Assembly: GCF_014650955.1 (NCBI RefSeq)
Contig: NZ_BMVY01000001.1
Location: forward strand, 248,001-312,000
Source: Streptomyces tauricus
GTDB lineage: Bacteria; Actinomycetota; Actinomycetes; Streptomycetales; Streptomycetaceae
DNA length: 64,000 bases
Direction of reading: 5' to 3'
Shown: positions 8,238 through 19,236 of the stretch, piece after piece
Position numbering within the stretch: the first letter of the stretch is position 1
Layout of the letters: each line of letters starts with the position of its first letter
Notes under the pieces: generated by a model
Told to the model about the DNA's origin: nothing
The model's input: the letters and a program-made list of their open reading frames with translations, nothing else
The model's database searches: none
Translations under genes and position numbers: made by a program

Positions 8238-9709
8238 GTGAGGGACGCAGAACCGGCGACAGCCGCAGACCCGTTGAGCGACGCAGGCCCGTGGGGAGAC
8301 GTACGCGCGACGCCGGCGCGCCTGTGGGAGGCCGGCCGCCGGGCGGTCCGCGACGCCGGGCTGCCGAGCGGTCCACGGCTGCGACCCACCCGGCGCGCCT
8401 GGCAGTGCGATGTGCTGATGGCCCTGGTCCTCGGCATCGCCACCGTCTACTACGGCATCGACAACGCCGACAACGTCGTGATCCGTGAGATCGCGCCCGG
8501 CGTGGAGCGCGTCATACCGCGTCCGTCCGGCCCCGCCGGCATGGCCTTCATGGTGACCCTCGCGGCCGTCGCCTCGGGCGCCCTGGCACTGCGCCGCCGC
8601 TACCCGCTCGCCGTGCTGTGCGTCGTGACCGCCGCGACTCTGGCGACACCGCAGAGCGTCCTCCGCCTGACCTTCTACGCGTACGTCATCGCCGTCTACA
8701 GCGCCGCCGTGTACAGCCCGTACCGGGTGGCGACCCTGGCGGCGCTGCCGGTGTCGGTCGTCCTGGTCGGCACCACGGGGAACTCGGTGACACCGATCGT
8801 CCCCAACGAGTACATCGCGCTGCTGATCCTGGTTCCGATGGCCGTGGCCGCCGTCGGCCTGCGGACCTGGAAACTCCGGACCGACGAGGGCCGCACCAGG
8901 CTCTCCGCCCTGGAACGTGAACAGACCCGGGCCCTGCGCCGAGCGGTCGAGCACGAGCGGGCCAGGATCGCGCGCGAACTCCACGACGTCGTCACGCACA
9001 ACGTCAGCGTGATGATCATCCAGGCGGGCGCCGCCCGCAAGATCATGAAGACCTCGCCCGAGCAGGCGGGCGAGGCGCTGCTCGCCGTCGAGGCGGGCGG
9101 GCGGGCCGCCATGACCGAACTGCGCCATGTCATGGGGCTGCTCACCATGGCCGCCGAAGGCGTTGACGAGGAGGAGGCCGAGGGGACGGGCAAGGGGACC
9201 GGGACGGGGGATGGAACGGGGACCAGGACGGGGCCTGGGACGGGGACTGGGACGGGCGAACGCGCGGACCCGCCCGATATAGAGCCGGAGCTGGCCCCGC
9301 AACCCGGCCTGGACCAGGTGGACAAGCTGGTCGGACGGGTCCGGGACGCCGGACTGCCCGTCGAGCTGACCGTGACGGGCTCGCCCCGCCCCCTCCCGCC
9401 CGGCCTCGAACTCGCCGCCTACCGCGTGATACAGGAGGCCCTGACCAACACCGTGAAGCACGCGTCCGGTGCCACCGCCGCCGTGACCGTCGCATACGGA
9501 CCGCGGCGGCTGCGGGTGGAAGTCACCGACACCGGCGGGCACCCGGGCACGGGCGCGACGGCCGGCAGCGGCCGGGGCCTGATCGGTCTGCGCGAGCGCC
9601 TGGCCGTCCACGACGGAACCCTGGAAACCGGCCGGCGCCTGACCGGCGGCTACCGTGTGGTGGCCCAGATCCCCCTGGAGACAGTCCCCTTGGAGACACC
9701 GTGGACACC

Positions 9710-9713
<4 letters not shown>
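8238..9713 (+). CDS. Two-component sensor histidine kinase (NarL-type, HisKA_3)
   Basis: A 491-residue kinase. About four hydrophobic segments lie between residues 58 and 210, followed by a short coiled coil and a HisKA_3 domain with the phosphoacceptor histidine in IARELHDVVTHNVSVM (about 252). The HATPase domain follows, with the N-box EALTNTVKHASG and the glycine-rich GRGLIGLRER. Between the two catalytic modules lies a Gly/Thr linker encoded by GGGACG-type hexamers at about 9181-9258. The GTG start at 8238 is the most upstream plausible one and has no strong ribosome site. The response regulator gene begins inside its end. Divergence from the FtsX/LolD exporter suggests this pair senses something the exporter removes. 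Confidence 0.9.
9181..9258 (+). repeat. Hexamer tandem repeat in kinase linker
   Basis: Degenerate GGGACG/GGGACC hexamers encode alternating Gly and Thr between the HisKA_3 and HATPase domains. The repeat keeps frame and lies in a flexible linker. Confidence 0.75.
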
Positions 9714-11958
<2,245 letters not shown>

Positions 11959-12028
11959 TCAACGGCGTGGAAACTCGGAAGCCGGTCCGGTGGTTTCCGG
12001 CTTCGGCCGGTGATTCTGCGCCACGACC

Positions 12029-12048
12029 GGGGTCTTGCCGCAAGCCCC
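12029..12048 (-). promoter_or_regulatory. Rifamycin-associated element (RAE) upstream of rox
   Basis: The plus strand reads GGGGTCTTGCCGCAAGCCCC, so the rox strand reads GGGGCTTGCGGCAAGACCCC. From memory, the published RAE found before rifamycin-inactivation genes is GGGGCTTGCGGCAAGGCCCC, which differs here at one position. The site is an inverted repeat (GGGG-CTTGC / GCAAG-CCCC with one bulged base) and ends 83 nt before the rox start. A weak -10-like TATAGC on the minus strand lies just upstream (12056-12061). Confidence 0.85.
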
Positions 12049-12065
12049 CCGGTGCGCTATAGCTT

Positions 12066-12102
12066 GAGAAAGGCAAGGAGCACACGACTCCTTGCCTTTC
12101 TC
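12066..12102. terminator. Perfect 15-bp hairpin between MMPL gene and rox
   Basis: GAGAAAGGCAAGGAG at 12066-12080 pairs perfectly with 12088-12102 around a 7-nt loop (CACACGA). It lies 62 nt after the MMPL stop and just before the RAE, so it most likely ends MMPL transcription and insulates the rox promoter. Confidence 0.8.
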
Positions 12103-12164
12103 GTTGCCCCCGTCGGCCGTTGTCCTCGCTGACCGTTGCCCTCGCCGGCCGCTGCCTCCGCTCG

Positions 12165-14252
12165 TTACGGTCGGCGTGCGAGGCGGCCGGGCCACCAGAC
12201 GGCCGGGCCGATGTCCCGTACCAGGGCCGGGACCAGCAGCGAGCGCACCACGATCGTGTCGAGCAGCACGCCGAAGGCGACGATGAAGGCGATCTGCGCG
12301 AGGAACGCGAGCGGGATGACGATCAGGGCCGCGAAGGTGGCGGCCAGGACCACGCCCGCCGAGGTGATCACACCGCCGGTGGCGATCAGCCCGCGCAGCA
12401 TGCCCTGCCGCGTGCCCAGTCGCAGTGTCTCCTCCCGTACACGTGACATGAGGAAGATGTTGTAGTCGACGCCGAGCGCGACGAGGAACACGAACCCGTA
12501 CAGCGGCACCGAGGCGTCCGTCCCGGAGAAGCCGAAGCCGTGCCGGAAGACCAGGCCCGCGATCCCCAGCGTGGCCAGGTAGTTCAACGCCACCGTGGCC
12601 ACCAGGATCACGGGCAGCAGCAGGCAGCGCAGCAGGACGACGAGGATCGCCAGGATGATCGCCAGGACGACGGGGATGATCAGGGTCCGGTCGTCCTCCG
12701 CGGTGCGCTGGGTGTCGTACTGCTGCGCGGTGTAGCCGCCCACCAGAGCGCCGGCGTCGGCGGTGTGCAGGCGGTCGCGCAGCTTCTGCACCGTGTTCTT
12801 CGCCGAGTCGCTGTCCGGTGCCGCGTCCAGGACGGCGTCGATACGCACCCGTCCCTCGACGACCAGCGGCTTGCCGCCCGGCCGACCCGACGCGGTCACC
12901 GTCTGCGCCTCGGCGACCCCCTGCGTCGAGGCCGCGGCGCGCGTGACCTCCGTACGCCGGTCCGCGTCGGCGATGATCACGACCGGCTGGCCGGAGCCGC
13001 CGGGGAAGTGCCTGCCCAGGGTCTCCTGCGCGGCGACGGACGGCGCGTCGTTGACGAACAGCTCGTCCAGGGGCACGCCCTTCGACTGCAGCGCGGGGAA
13101 GAACGCGGCGCCGGCGACGAGCAGGGCGGCGGAGGCCATCCACAGCCGGCGGGGACGGGTGTCCACCCAGTGGGCGACGCGCCGCCAGATCCCGTGTCCG
13201 CCCGTCTCGGCGTCGGCCGAACGGGGCTTGGCGGGCCAGAAGGCCACCTTGCCCATGAGGGCGAGCACGGCGGGCAGGAACGTCAGGGTCGTCAGTACCG
13301 CGCACACGATGCCGATCGCCCCGACGGGCCCCAGCGCACGGTTGTTGGTGAGGTCGCTGAGCAGCAGGGCGAGCAGCCCCAGAGCGACGGTCGCGGCGCT
13401 GGCGGTGATCGCGCCGAAGGAGTCGCGCAGCGCCTTGCGCGCGGCCTGGAACCGGTCGTCGCTGCGCGCGAGTTCCTCGCGGAAACGCGCCGTCAGCAGG
13501 AGCGCGTAGTCGGTGGCGGCGCCGATCACGAGGATGGAGAGGATGCCCTGCACCTGACCGTCCACGCGCACGATGTCGTGGTCGGCCAGCACATAGACGA
13601 TGGCACAGGCGATGCCGAGTGCGAAGACGGCGCTGATGATGATCGTGAAGGGCAGCAGGACACTGCGGTAGACCAGCAGCAGGATGAGCAGCACGGCTGC
13701 CAGCGCCACTCCCAGCAGGATCCCGTCGATGCCCGCGAAGGCCTCGCCGAGATCACCCTGGGTGGCCGCGGGCCCGGCGATCTGGACGCGGGTCCCGGAG
13801 ACGTCACCGGCGGCCTTCTCCAGTTCGTCCAGTACCTCGCCGAGCTTCTCCCCGAGATCCGGGCGCAGCGGTACCACGCCCTGCAGCGCCGCTCCGTCCT
13901 GCGAGCGCAGGGCCGGAGAGGGCTCGCTCTCGACACCCTCCGCGTCGGCGAGCGAGGCCAGGACCCGGGTCGCGGACTTCTGCTGGGCCACGGAGACCTC
14001 ACCGCCGCCGTCGGCGGTCCAGACGAGGACGGCGGGCAGGGTCTCGCGCTCGGCGAAGGCCTTCTGCTGCTCGATGACCTTGGTGGACTCGGCGTTCTGC
14101 GGCAGGAAGGCCGCCTGGTCGTTGGTGGACACGTCGCCGAGCTTGCCCGCGTAGGAGCCGAACGCTCCGCCGAGACCGAGCCAGACGACGACGAGGACAA
14201 GGGGGACCAGCCATCGGGCGGGTCGACGCACGGGGTTCATTGACTTTCTCAA
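12165..14252 (-). CDS. MMPL/RND-family exporter
   Basis: A 695-residue MMPL-type transporter with about twelve transmembrane helices in two halves. The first helix (about 14-32) is followed by a long extracytoplasmic domain (about 35-180). A helix cluster with GAATDYALLLTARFREEL comes next, then a second extracytoplasmic domain and a second cluster with the matching GVDYNIFLMSRVREE. The two Asp-Tyr motifs are the proton-relay positions of MMPL proteins. In actinomycetes these proteins export lipids, siderophores or drugs. It is divergent from a MarR repressor gene, and the shared 108-bp intergenic region carries repeated TATCTCAA half-sites, so drug- or metabolite-inducible export is likely. 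Confidence 0.92.
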   Translation of the reverse strand: MRKSMNPVRRPARWLVPLVLVVVWLGLGGAFGSYAGKLGDVSTNDQAAFLPQNAESTKVIEQQKAFAERETLPAVLVWTADGGGEVSVAQQKSATRVLASLADAEGVESEPSPALRSQDGAALQGVVPLRPDLGEKLGEVLDELEKAAGDVSGTRVQIAGPAATQGDLGEAFAGIDGILLGVALAAVLLILLLVYRSVLLPFTIIISAVFALGIACAIVYVLADHDIVRVDGQVQGILSILVIGAATDYALLLTARFREELARSDDRFQAARKALRDSFGAITASAATVALGLLALLLSDLTNNRALGPVGAIGIVCAVLTTLTFLPAVLALMGKVAFWPAKPRSADAETGGHGIWRRVAHWVDTRPRRLWMASAALLVAGAAFFPALQSKGVPLDELFVNDAPSVAAQETLGRHFPGGSGQPVVIIADADRRTEVTRAAASTQGVAEAQTVTASGRPGGKPLVVEGRVRIDAVLDAAPDSDSAKNTVQKLRDRLHTADAGALVGGYTAQQYDTQRTAEDDRTLIIPVVLAIILAILVVLLRCLLLPVILVATVALNYLATLGIAGLVFRHGFGFSGTDASVPLYGFVFLVALGVDYNIFLMSRVREETLRLGTRQGMLRGLIATGGVITSAGVVLAATFAALIVIPLAFLAQIAFIVAFGVLLDTIVVRSLLVPALVRDIGPAVWWPGRLARRP

Positions 14253-14310
14253 CCTGGACTTTCCCCACAGGCGTGGCGGACAGGGGCCGGACAGCGGTCA
14301 CCGACCAAGG

Positions 14311-14347
14311 TATCTCAAAGAGAAAGTATCTCAACCGTTGAGAGATA
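14311..14347. promoter_or_regulatory. Probable MarR operator between MMPL and marR genes
   Basis: Two direct copies of TATCTCAA (14311-14318 and 14327-14334) are followed by TTGAGAGATA (14338-14347), which pairs with the second copy as an imperfect palindrome. A -10-like TATTAT at 14346-14351 overlaps the last half-site and lies only 9 nt before the marR ATG, so the regulator transcript may be leaderless. Confidence 0.7.
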
Positions 14348-14360
14348 TTATCCTTGTCCC

Positions 14361-14840
14361 ATGCAGCCCAACAGTTCGGACAGCCCTGAAGGCCCCGCCA
14401 GCGATCTCCAGGCCTACGCCGTCCTGCTGCGAGCGCTGAACAGCGAGTTCAACCGGATCGCCCACTCGTTTGCCCAGGCCAACGAACTGCATGCCACGGA
14501 CGTCCACGCGCTGGCCGCGATCCTGGACGCCTCGGCGACCGACGGTGAGCCGATGACGCCCTCGCGCCTGCGGGAGCGCCTCGACCTCACCTCCGGAGCC
14601 GTCACGGCGTGTCTGGACAGGCTCGAACGCGCGGGCCACATCAGCCGCACGCGCGAGAGCGCCGACCGCAGGGTGGTCCACCTCACCTACAACGCGGGCG
14701 CCCGTGCGCTCGCCCGCGAGTACTTCAGCCCCCTGGCGCGCAGCACAGAGGCCGCGCGCCAGAAGTTCACCCCCGACCAGCTGGAGACGATCGCCGAGTT
14801 CCTCCACGCCCTCAACACCGAACTGAGCAACGAGCGTTGA
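14361..14840 (+). CDS. MarR-family transcriptional regulator
   Basis: A 159-residue regulator with a winged helix-turn-helix. ATDVHALAAILDA is followed by the recognition region TPSRLRERLDLTSGAVTACLDRLERAGHISRTR and the wing RESADRRVVHLTYNAGA (about 98-114). Long N- and C-terminal helices form the dimer interface. Divergence from the MMPL exporter gene and the repeated TATCTCAA sites between the genes indicate that it represses the exporter and itself until a ligand binds. Confidence 0.9.
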   Translation: MQPNSSDSPEGPASDLQAYAVLLRALNSEFNRIAHSFAQANELHATDVHALAAILDASATDGEPMTPSRLRERLDLTSGAVTACLDRLERAGHISRTRESADRRVVHLTYNAGARALAREYFSPLARSTEAARQKFTPDQLETIAEFLHALNTELSNER

Positions 14841-14950
14841 CCGATGAACGCTGTCCGGCGACCGGCGACCGGTGATCAGCGCCCACTGACCGACGCCCGC
14901 TGACCGGCGGTCGTGATCGGCGACCGCTGACCAGGCGCCCCGGCGTCCCG

Positions 14951-16984
14951 TCAGGGCGCCCGGACCTCGGCGCGCTCGGGGAGTTGTCCGACGACCTCCG
15001 CGTCGGTGTTCCGGGGGGCACGGACGGCGAGGTAGCGTCCGTCGGCCTCGGCGCGCAGGGGCCCCGACGCCTTGATGCCGCCGACGGACCTGCTCCCGGC
15101 GGCCAGCAGGTACGAGGATCCGGAGGGGGCCCGCCAGCCGACGTCGGCCAGCACGTGCTGGCCGAACCGGCTGCACTCGGCGGTGTTCTCGCGGACACCG
15201 GCGGAGCGGGCGGGTTTGGTGTCCGGGCCGAGGAAGAGGTACTCCACCCGCCCGGGGCCGCGCCAGGTGTCGGCGCGGGCGCACACCCAGGTGGCCCGTC
15301 CGGCGCGCTCGGGCAGATCCTGCTGGGCGAAGACCCAGTGGTTCACCGCGCGCACTCCCCGGCCGCGCATTCCGTCCAGCCGGCAGGCGGTGCGGGCCCA
15401 GCCCCGCAGCGCGTCCGGGCCGGTGGCCTCCCGGGGCGGGCGGGGACGCGTCCCCGGCTCCGGCGGCGGCATGTAGGTCAGATGGACGGGCGAGATGCCG
15501 CCGAGGTCGGTGAGCAGGAACGCGTGCTTCTCGACGATGCGCGAGGAGGACCGCAGTTGCACGACGGGCCAGGCCCCGCAGTCGCCGTCAGCCGACGGCA
15601 CCGGCAGGGGCTCGGTGAGACCGCTGTCCGAGCGGGACACCTCTCGGGCCGGTGTGTCGGGTGCCAGCAGATCGCGGGTGCCCGCCTCGGCGATCCACGG
15701 CGCAAGCAGCATCCGTACGGACTCGGGGGTGCGGGAGACTACCACCGCGGCGGCGGTCGTCACGTCGGCGCCGTCGGTGAGGGCGGACACCAGCTCGGGT
15801 GCGCCGTCGCCCCGCAGCGGTTCGCTGTAGCGCACGGTGGTCAGGTCGTCGTGCAGGACGACGACCGCGCGCCCGTCGACGTCGTCGGCGAACAGCAGAC
15901 GCGGCGCCCTGCCGCTACCGGTGGACGCCGCTCCCGCCTCCTGCGACCGCCGTCCCCGCCAGGACGGGTCCGACCAGGCCCGCAGGGCACGTTCCAGCAG
16001 TGCCCGGTCCCCGGTCCGCGCACCGCGGGCGGGCCAGGCCGTGAAGTCGACCCGCGCGGTGTCCGCCCAGACACCGGCGGGCGTATGGCGCAGCAGTGCG
16101 GCGTCCGTCGCCTTCGACGAGGTCCCCGCACGTCCGCTCTCGACGGGGACACCGCTGTCGCCCGCGAGGGAGAGGGAGGTGGCTCCGACGCACGCGGCCA
16201 GCAGGACGACGGTCACGGCCGTGCGCACCCGGTGTCTGCGGCGGAGCAGATCGGTCGGCCGCGCGTGCAGCAGGCAGGGGTCGAACTCCGGTGCGAGCAG
16301 GGCGGATACGGGTGTGCCGGAGCTGTCGGCCACCGACGTGGGCCCGGATCCGGCGGACGCGACCGCCGCACCCGTGCCGCTTGTGGTGTCCGAGGTGCGG
16401 GGGCCGCTCTCGTCGATCAGCCGCCGGCCGGCCAGGAGGGCTTCTCCGGGCTCGGTCACGCCGGTCTCCCCCAGGACGGCAGCCGCCTCGTCGGCGGACA
16501 GCTTCTCCAGGACGAGCAGCGCGACGGCCGCCCGCACCGGCCAGTCGGCCTGCGCGAGGGCGCGGTCCAGGAGCAGTTCCTCGGCGCCCCCCGACTGCGG
16601 GAAGACACGCAGCCCCCATACCGCGGGGAGCGCGGGGCGCCCCGCCCACCGCCCCCATGGGCGGGGGAGCGGACCGGGCCGCGCGTCCTGGGCCATGGCC
16701 GCCCGCAGTACGGATGTCCGCAAGGCCCCGTACGCGTCCGGGGCCGCGTCCCGGGAGTCGTCCGCGCGGCGCCGGCCCGGCAGGGCGGGTCCGCGACGGG
16801 GCAGCGCCCGCTGTACGAGACCGTGGGCGGCGAGGACCCGCCGGTGGCGGCCCGGGGAGCGGGGGAGGGTGACGTAGACCAGCCGGACCAACCGCGCGTA
16901 GTGCTCCATGAGTGCGGCTTCCGCGCGCCGCACATCGAGCACACGCGGGTCGCCGTCCGAGGGTGACTGCCGGCGCACAAACAT
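14951..16984 (-). CDS. Membrane-anchored protein with sigma-factor-like N-terminal region
   Basis: A 677-residue protein of unknown function. Residues 15-185 are helical and resemble the sigma-70 region 2/region 4 layout seen in a Streptomyces-specific family (RRAEAALMEHYARLVRLVYVTLP, later VALLVLEKLSADEAAAVLGETG). The DNA-contact residues cannot be confirmed by eye. One transmembrane segment (AVTVVLLAACVGATSLSL, about 258-275) follows, and the remaining 400 residues would then lie outside the cell. That part holds no motif I recognise. The shape suggests a membrane-tethered regulator or a sigma-derived adaptor. It is flanked by unrelated genes and looks monocistronic. Confidence 0.7.
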   Translation of the reverse strand: MFVRRQSPSDGDPRVLDVRRAEAALMEHYARLVRLVYVTLPRSPGRHRRVLAAHGLVQRALPRRGPALPGRRRADDSRDAAPDAYGALRTSVLRAAMAQDARPGPLPRPWGRWAGRPALPAVWGLRVFPQSGGAEELLLDRALAQADWPVRAAVALLVLEKLSADEAAAVLGETGVTEPGEALLAGRRLIDESGPRTSDTTSGTGAAVASAGSGPTSVADSSGTPVSALLAPEFDPCLLHARPTDLLRRRHRVRTAVTVVLLAACVGATSLSLAGDSGVPVESGRAGTSSKATDAALLRHTPAGVWADTARVDFTAWPARGARTGDRALLERALRAWSDPSWRGRRSQEAGAASTGSGRAPRLLFADDVDGRAVVVLHDDLTTVRYSEPLRGDGAPELVSALTDGADVTTAAAVVVSRTPESVRMLLAPWIAEAGTRDLLAPDTPAREVSRSDSGLTEPLPVPSADGDCGAWPVVQLRSSSRIVEKHAFLLTDLGGISPVHLTYMPPPEPGTRPRPPREATGPDALRGWARTACRLDGMRGRGVRAVNHWVFAQQDLPERAGRATWVCARADTWRGPGRVEYLFLGPDTKPARSAGVRENTAECSRFGQHVLADVGWRAPSGSSYLLAAGSRSVGGIKASGPLRAEADGRYLAVRAPRNTDAEVVGQLPERAEVRAP

Positions 16985-17150
16985 GATCGCTTCGCTCTTT
17001 CGGGGGACGAGGAAGACCTGTCAGTACGGTCAAACGAGTGATCTTCGATGCCGTCACCTTGGTCACCACACCTCGCCCGCACCTCGCCGCGCCTCGCCGC
17101 ACCCCGGTCACGTCCCCGGCCCGGCCGAACCCGGCGGGCCGTCAGGGGTG

Positions 17151-18395
17151 TTACCTGATGTGACGCGTGATGCGGGTGGCGCGATACAGCAGGTACTCCA
17201 GCGGACCGCGGCGGAAATAGCGTGTCCAGACGGTCGCCAGCAGCATGGCCGCGCCGACGAAGGCGAGCAGAGCGACCAGGGCCGGACCGGGTTCCTCCTC
17301 CATGCCGACGACGTGGATGGCGAGGATGTGCGCGACGTAGGCGGTCAGCGCGATCATGCCGACGGCGGCGACCGGTCGGAGCAGCCGGGTCAGCCGCGGC
17401 AGCCGGGCGGCGGCGGTGACGCAGCCGGCCACCACGAGCAGGGCGACTCCCGTGTTGCCGAGGACGGAGAACGTGGTCTGGCTGTGGGGCGCGCCCACCA
17501 GCAGCCACGCGGCCGGGGTGTCGTCGCTGAGGTAGCCGACGCCGTCCGACCACCAGGCCGATGCCGCCGCGCCGCCGTCCGTGGCCGCGGCGATCGTGGT
17601 GAGGGCGCCCGGGACGAGGTGCAGGGCCAGCCAGGAGCCGCCGTAGCCGAGCACGGCCAGGCCGCCGCCGGTCAGGGCCAGCCGGGCACGAGTGCGGGCC
17701 TGGGTGAGATCGAGGCGGGCGACCGCCATCCCGGCGATCATGAACGGCGTCCAGGTGAGCGCCGGGTACTCACCGGTGAAGAGCAGTTCGAGCAGTCCGT
17801 CGGTACCGCTGGCCCGCGCCAGCGGATCCGCCGCGATGAACGCGTCGGCCCAGTTCCCGCCGTAAATCGCCCGCTGGATCGCATACAGCGCCACCGGCAT
17901 GAGCAGGGCGCTCGCGGCGGCGAGCAGCGCCAGGGTGCGGGCGCGCAGCCGGTACAGCGGCAGGACGATCAGGAAGATCAGCCCGTAGAAGGCGAGAATG
18001 ACGTCGACGTCGGTGTCCAGGGCGGTGAGCGCGTAGCCCGCGACGATCAGGATCAGCGCGCGCAGCACGATCCGGCCCATCGCCTGCCGTCCGGCCCGGC
18101 CGGTGTGCGGTCGCGGGCGGCCGGTGATGAGGACGAGGGAGAACCCGGCGAGCAGCGCGAACAGTGCGGAGGACCGGCCGCGCGCCAGCTCGGCGAGAAG
18201 GCCCACCGGTCCGCCCACCGTCGGCTCGGGGCCCACATGGGCGGCGTACATGCCGAAGACCGCCAGGCCACGCGCGAGATCGATACCGAGGAGCCGGCCG
18301 GCTGAGGGCGGGAGGGGGCCGCCGGCCGGCCGGCTCGGCCGCGGGACCGGCGAGGGAAGGGCCGGTGCGGAGGCTGAAGGCGCGTCGTGTGTCAT
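17151..18395 (-). CDS. DUF418/HGSNAT-type membrane acyltransferase-like protein
   Basis: A 414-residue polytopic protein with about ten transmembrane helices. It opens with a Pro/Ser-rich cytoplasmic tail and then the family motif RLLGIDLARGLAVFGMYAAH (about 33-52). RSSALFALLAGFSLVLITGR follows, which matches the heparan-alpha-glucosaminide acetyltransferase-like and DUF418 families. Known or suspected members move acyl groups across the membrane onto sugars. ATG 18395 was chosen over ATG 18440 because the extra residues are uncharacteristic. The response regulator gene to the right starts 176 nt away on the opposite strand. Confidence 0.75.
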   Translation of the reverse strand: MTHDAPSASAPALPSPVPRPSRPAGGPLPPSAGRLLGIDLARGLAVFGMYAAHVGPEPTVGGPVGLLAELARGRSSALFALLAGFSLVLITGRPRPHTGRAGRQAMGRIVLRALILIVAGYALTALDTDVDVILAFYGLIFLIVLPLYRLRARTLALLAAASALLMPVALYAIQRAIYGGNWADAFIAADPLARASGTDGLLELLFTGEYPALTWTPFMIAGMAVARLDLTQARTRARLALTGGGLAVLGYGGSWLALHLVPGALTTIAAATDGGAAASAWWSDGVGYLSDDTPAAWLLVGAPHSQTTFSVLGNTGVALLVVAGCVTAAARLPRLTRLLRPVAAVGMIALTAYVAHILAIHVVGMEEEPGPALVALLAFVGAAMLLATVWTRYFRRGPLEYLLYRATRITRHIR

Positions 18396-18570
18396 GGGTT
18401 TCAGGCTGACGTGGCGCACCGGCCCGGGCCCATCCGGCAAGTGGCGGACATCATCCAGCCGGTCGGCTGGAAGCCCACCGTCGCCCAGCGGGAAACGTCA
18501 CCGAAGGAACCCCTGGGCACTCTCCCGCGTGGTACGAAACCTCAAGCGGTCCACGTCGATAGGGGCGCAC

Positions 18571-19236
18571 GTGATTCGCGTACTGGTGGTCGACGACGAA
18601 GCGTTGATCCGCACGGGCTTCGAGCACATCCTTTCCGCGGCCGACGACATCGAGGTGGTCGGCGCGGTCGTCGGCGGCCAGGCGGTCGCGGCGGCCCGGC
18701 GGTTGACGCCGGACGTGGTGCTGCTGGACATCCGGATGCCGGACGTGGACGGGCTGAGTGTGCTGGCCCAGCTGCGGCTGCTGCCGGCTGCGCCGGTGGT
18801 GGCGATGCTCACGACGTTCGACATGGACGAGTACGTGGCCGCCGCCCTGCGCTCGGGAGCGTCCGGGTTCCTGCTCAAGGACACCGACCCCGTCCAACTG
18901 CCCGTGCTGGTACGCACGCTGGCACAGGGCGGGGTCGTGCTGTCCTCGTCCATCACCCGCACCGTCGTGAACGGCTATCTCGCCAACGGCCCCCAGCAGG
19001 CCGCCCTGCGCCGCGTCACCCAGCTGACCGGCCGTGAGAAGGCCGTCCTGATCCTCATCGCGGAAGGTCTGCCCAACGCCGCCATCGCCGCCCAACTGCA
19101 CCTGAGCATCGGCACGGTCAAGGACCACGTGAGTGCGCTGCTGGCCAAACTGCGGGTGGGCAGCCGGGTCCAGGCCGCCCTGCTGGCCGAACGCGCGGGT
19201 CTGCTCAAACCGCCGGGCGCCCAGGAGGAGGGATGA
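18571..19236 (+). CDS. NarL/FixJ-family response regulator
   Basis: A 221-residue regulator starting at GTG 18571 behind an AGGGG ribosome site. The receiver has phosphoacceptor Asp53 (VVLLDIRMP), the threonine in MLTTFDMDEYV and the lysine in FLLKDT. The C-terminal LuxR-type helix-turn-helix is LTGREKAVLILIAEGLPNAAIAAQ followed by TVKDHVSALLAKLRVGSRVQ. The kinase gene starts inside its stop codon (ATGA at 19233), so the pair is coupled. No obvious target gene is linked; the divergent acyltransferase-like gene is the nearest candidate. Confidence 0.92.
   Translation: MIRVLVVDDEALIRTGFEHILSAADDIEVVGAVVGGQAVAAARRLTPDVVLLDIRMPDVDGLSVLAQLRLLPAAPVVAMLTTFDMDEYVAAALRSGASGFLLKDTDPVQLPVLVRTLAQGGVVLSSSITRTVVNGYLANGPQQAALRRVTQLTGREKAVLILIAEGLPNAAIAAQLHLSIGTVKDHVSALLAKLRVGSRVQAALLAERAGLLKPPGAQEEG

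Noticed and set aside
12540..14243. 567-codon plus-strand frame opposite the MMPL gene
   Set aside because: Antisense shadow with no hydrophobic or domain pattern; the MMPL reading is unambiguous.
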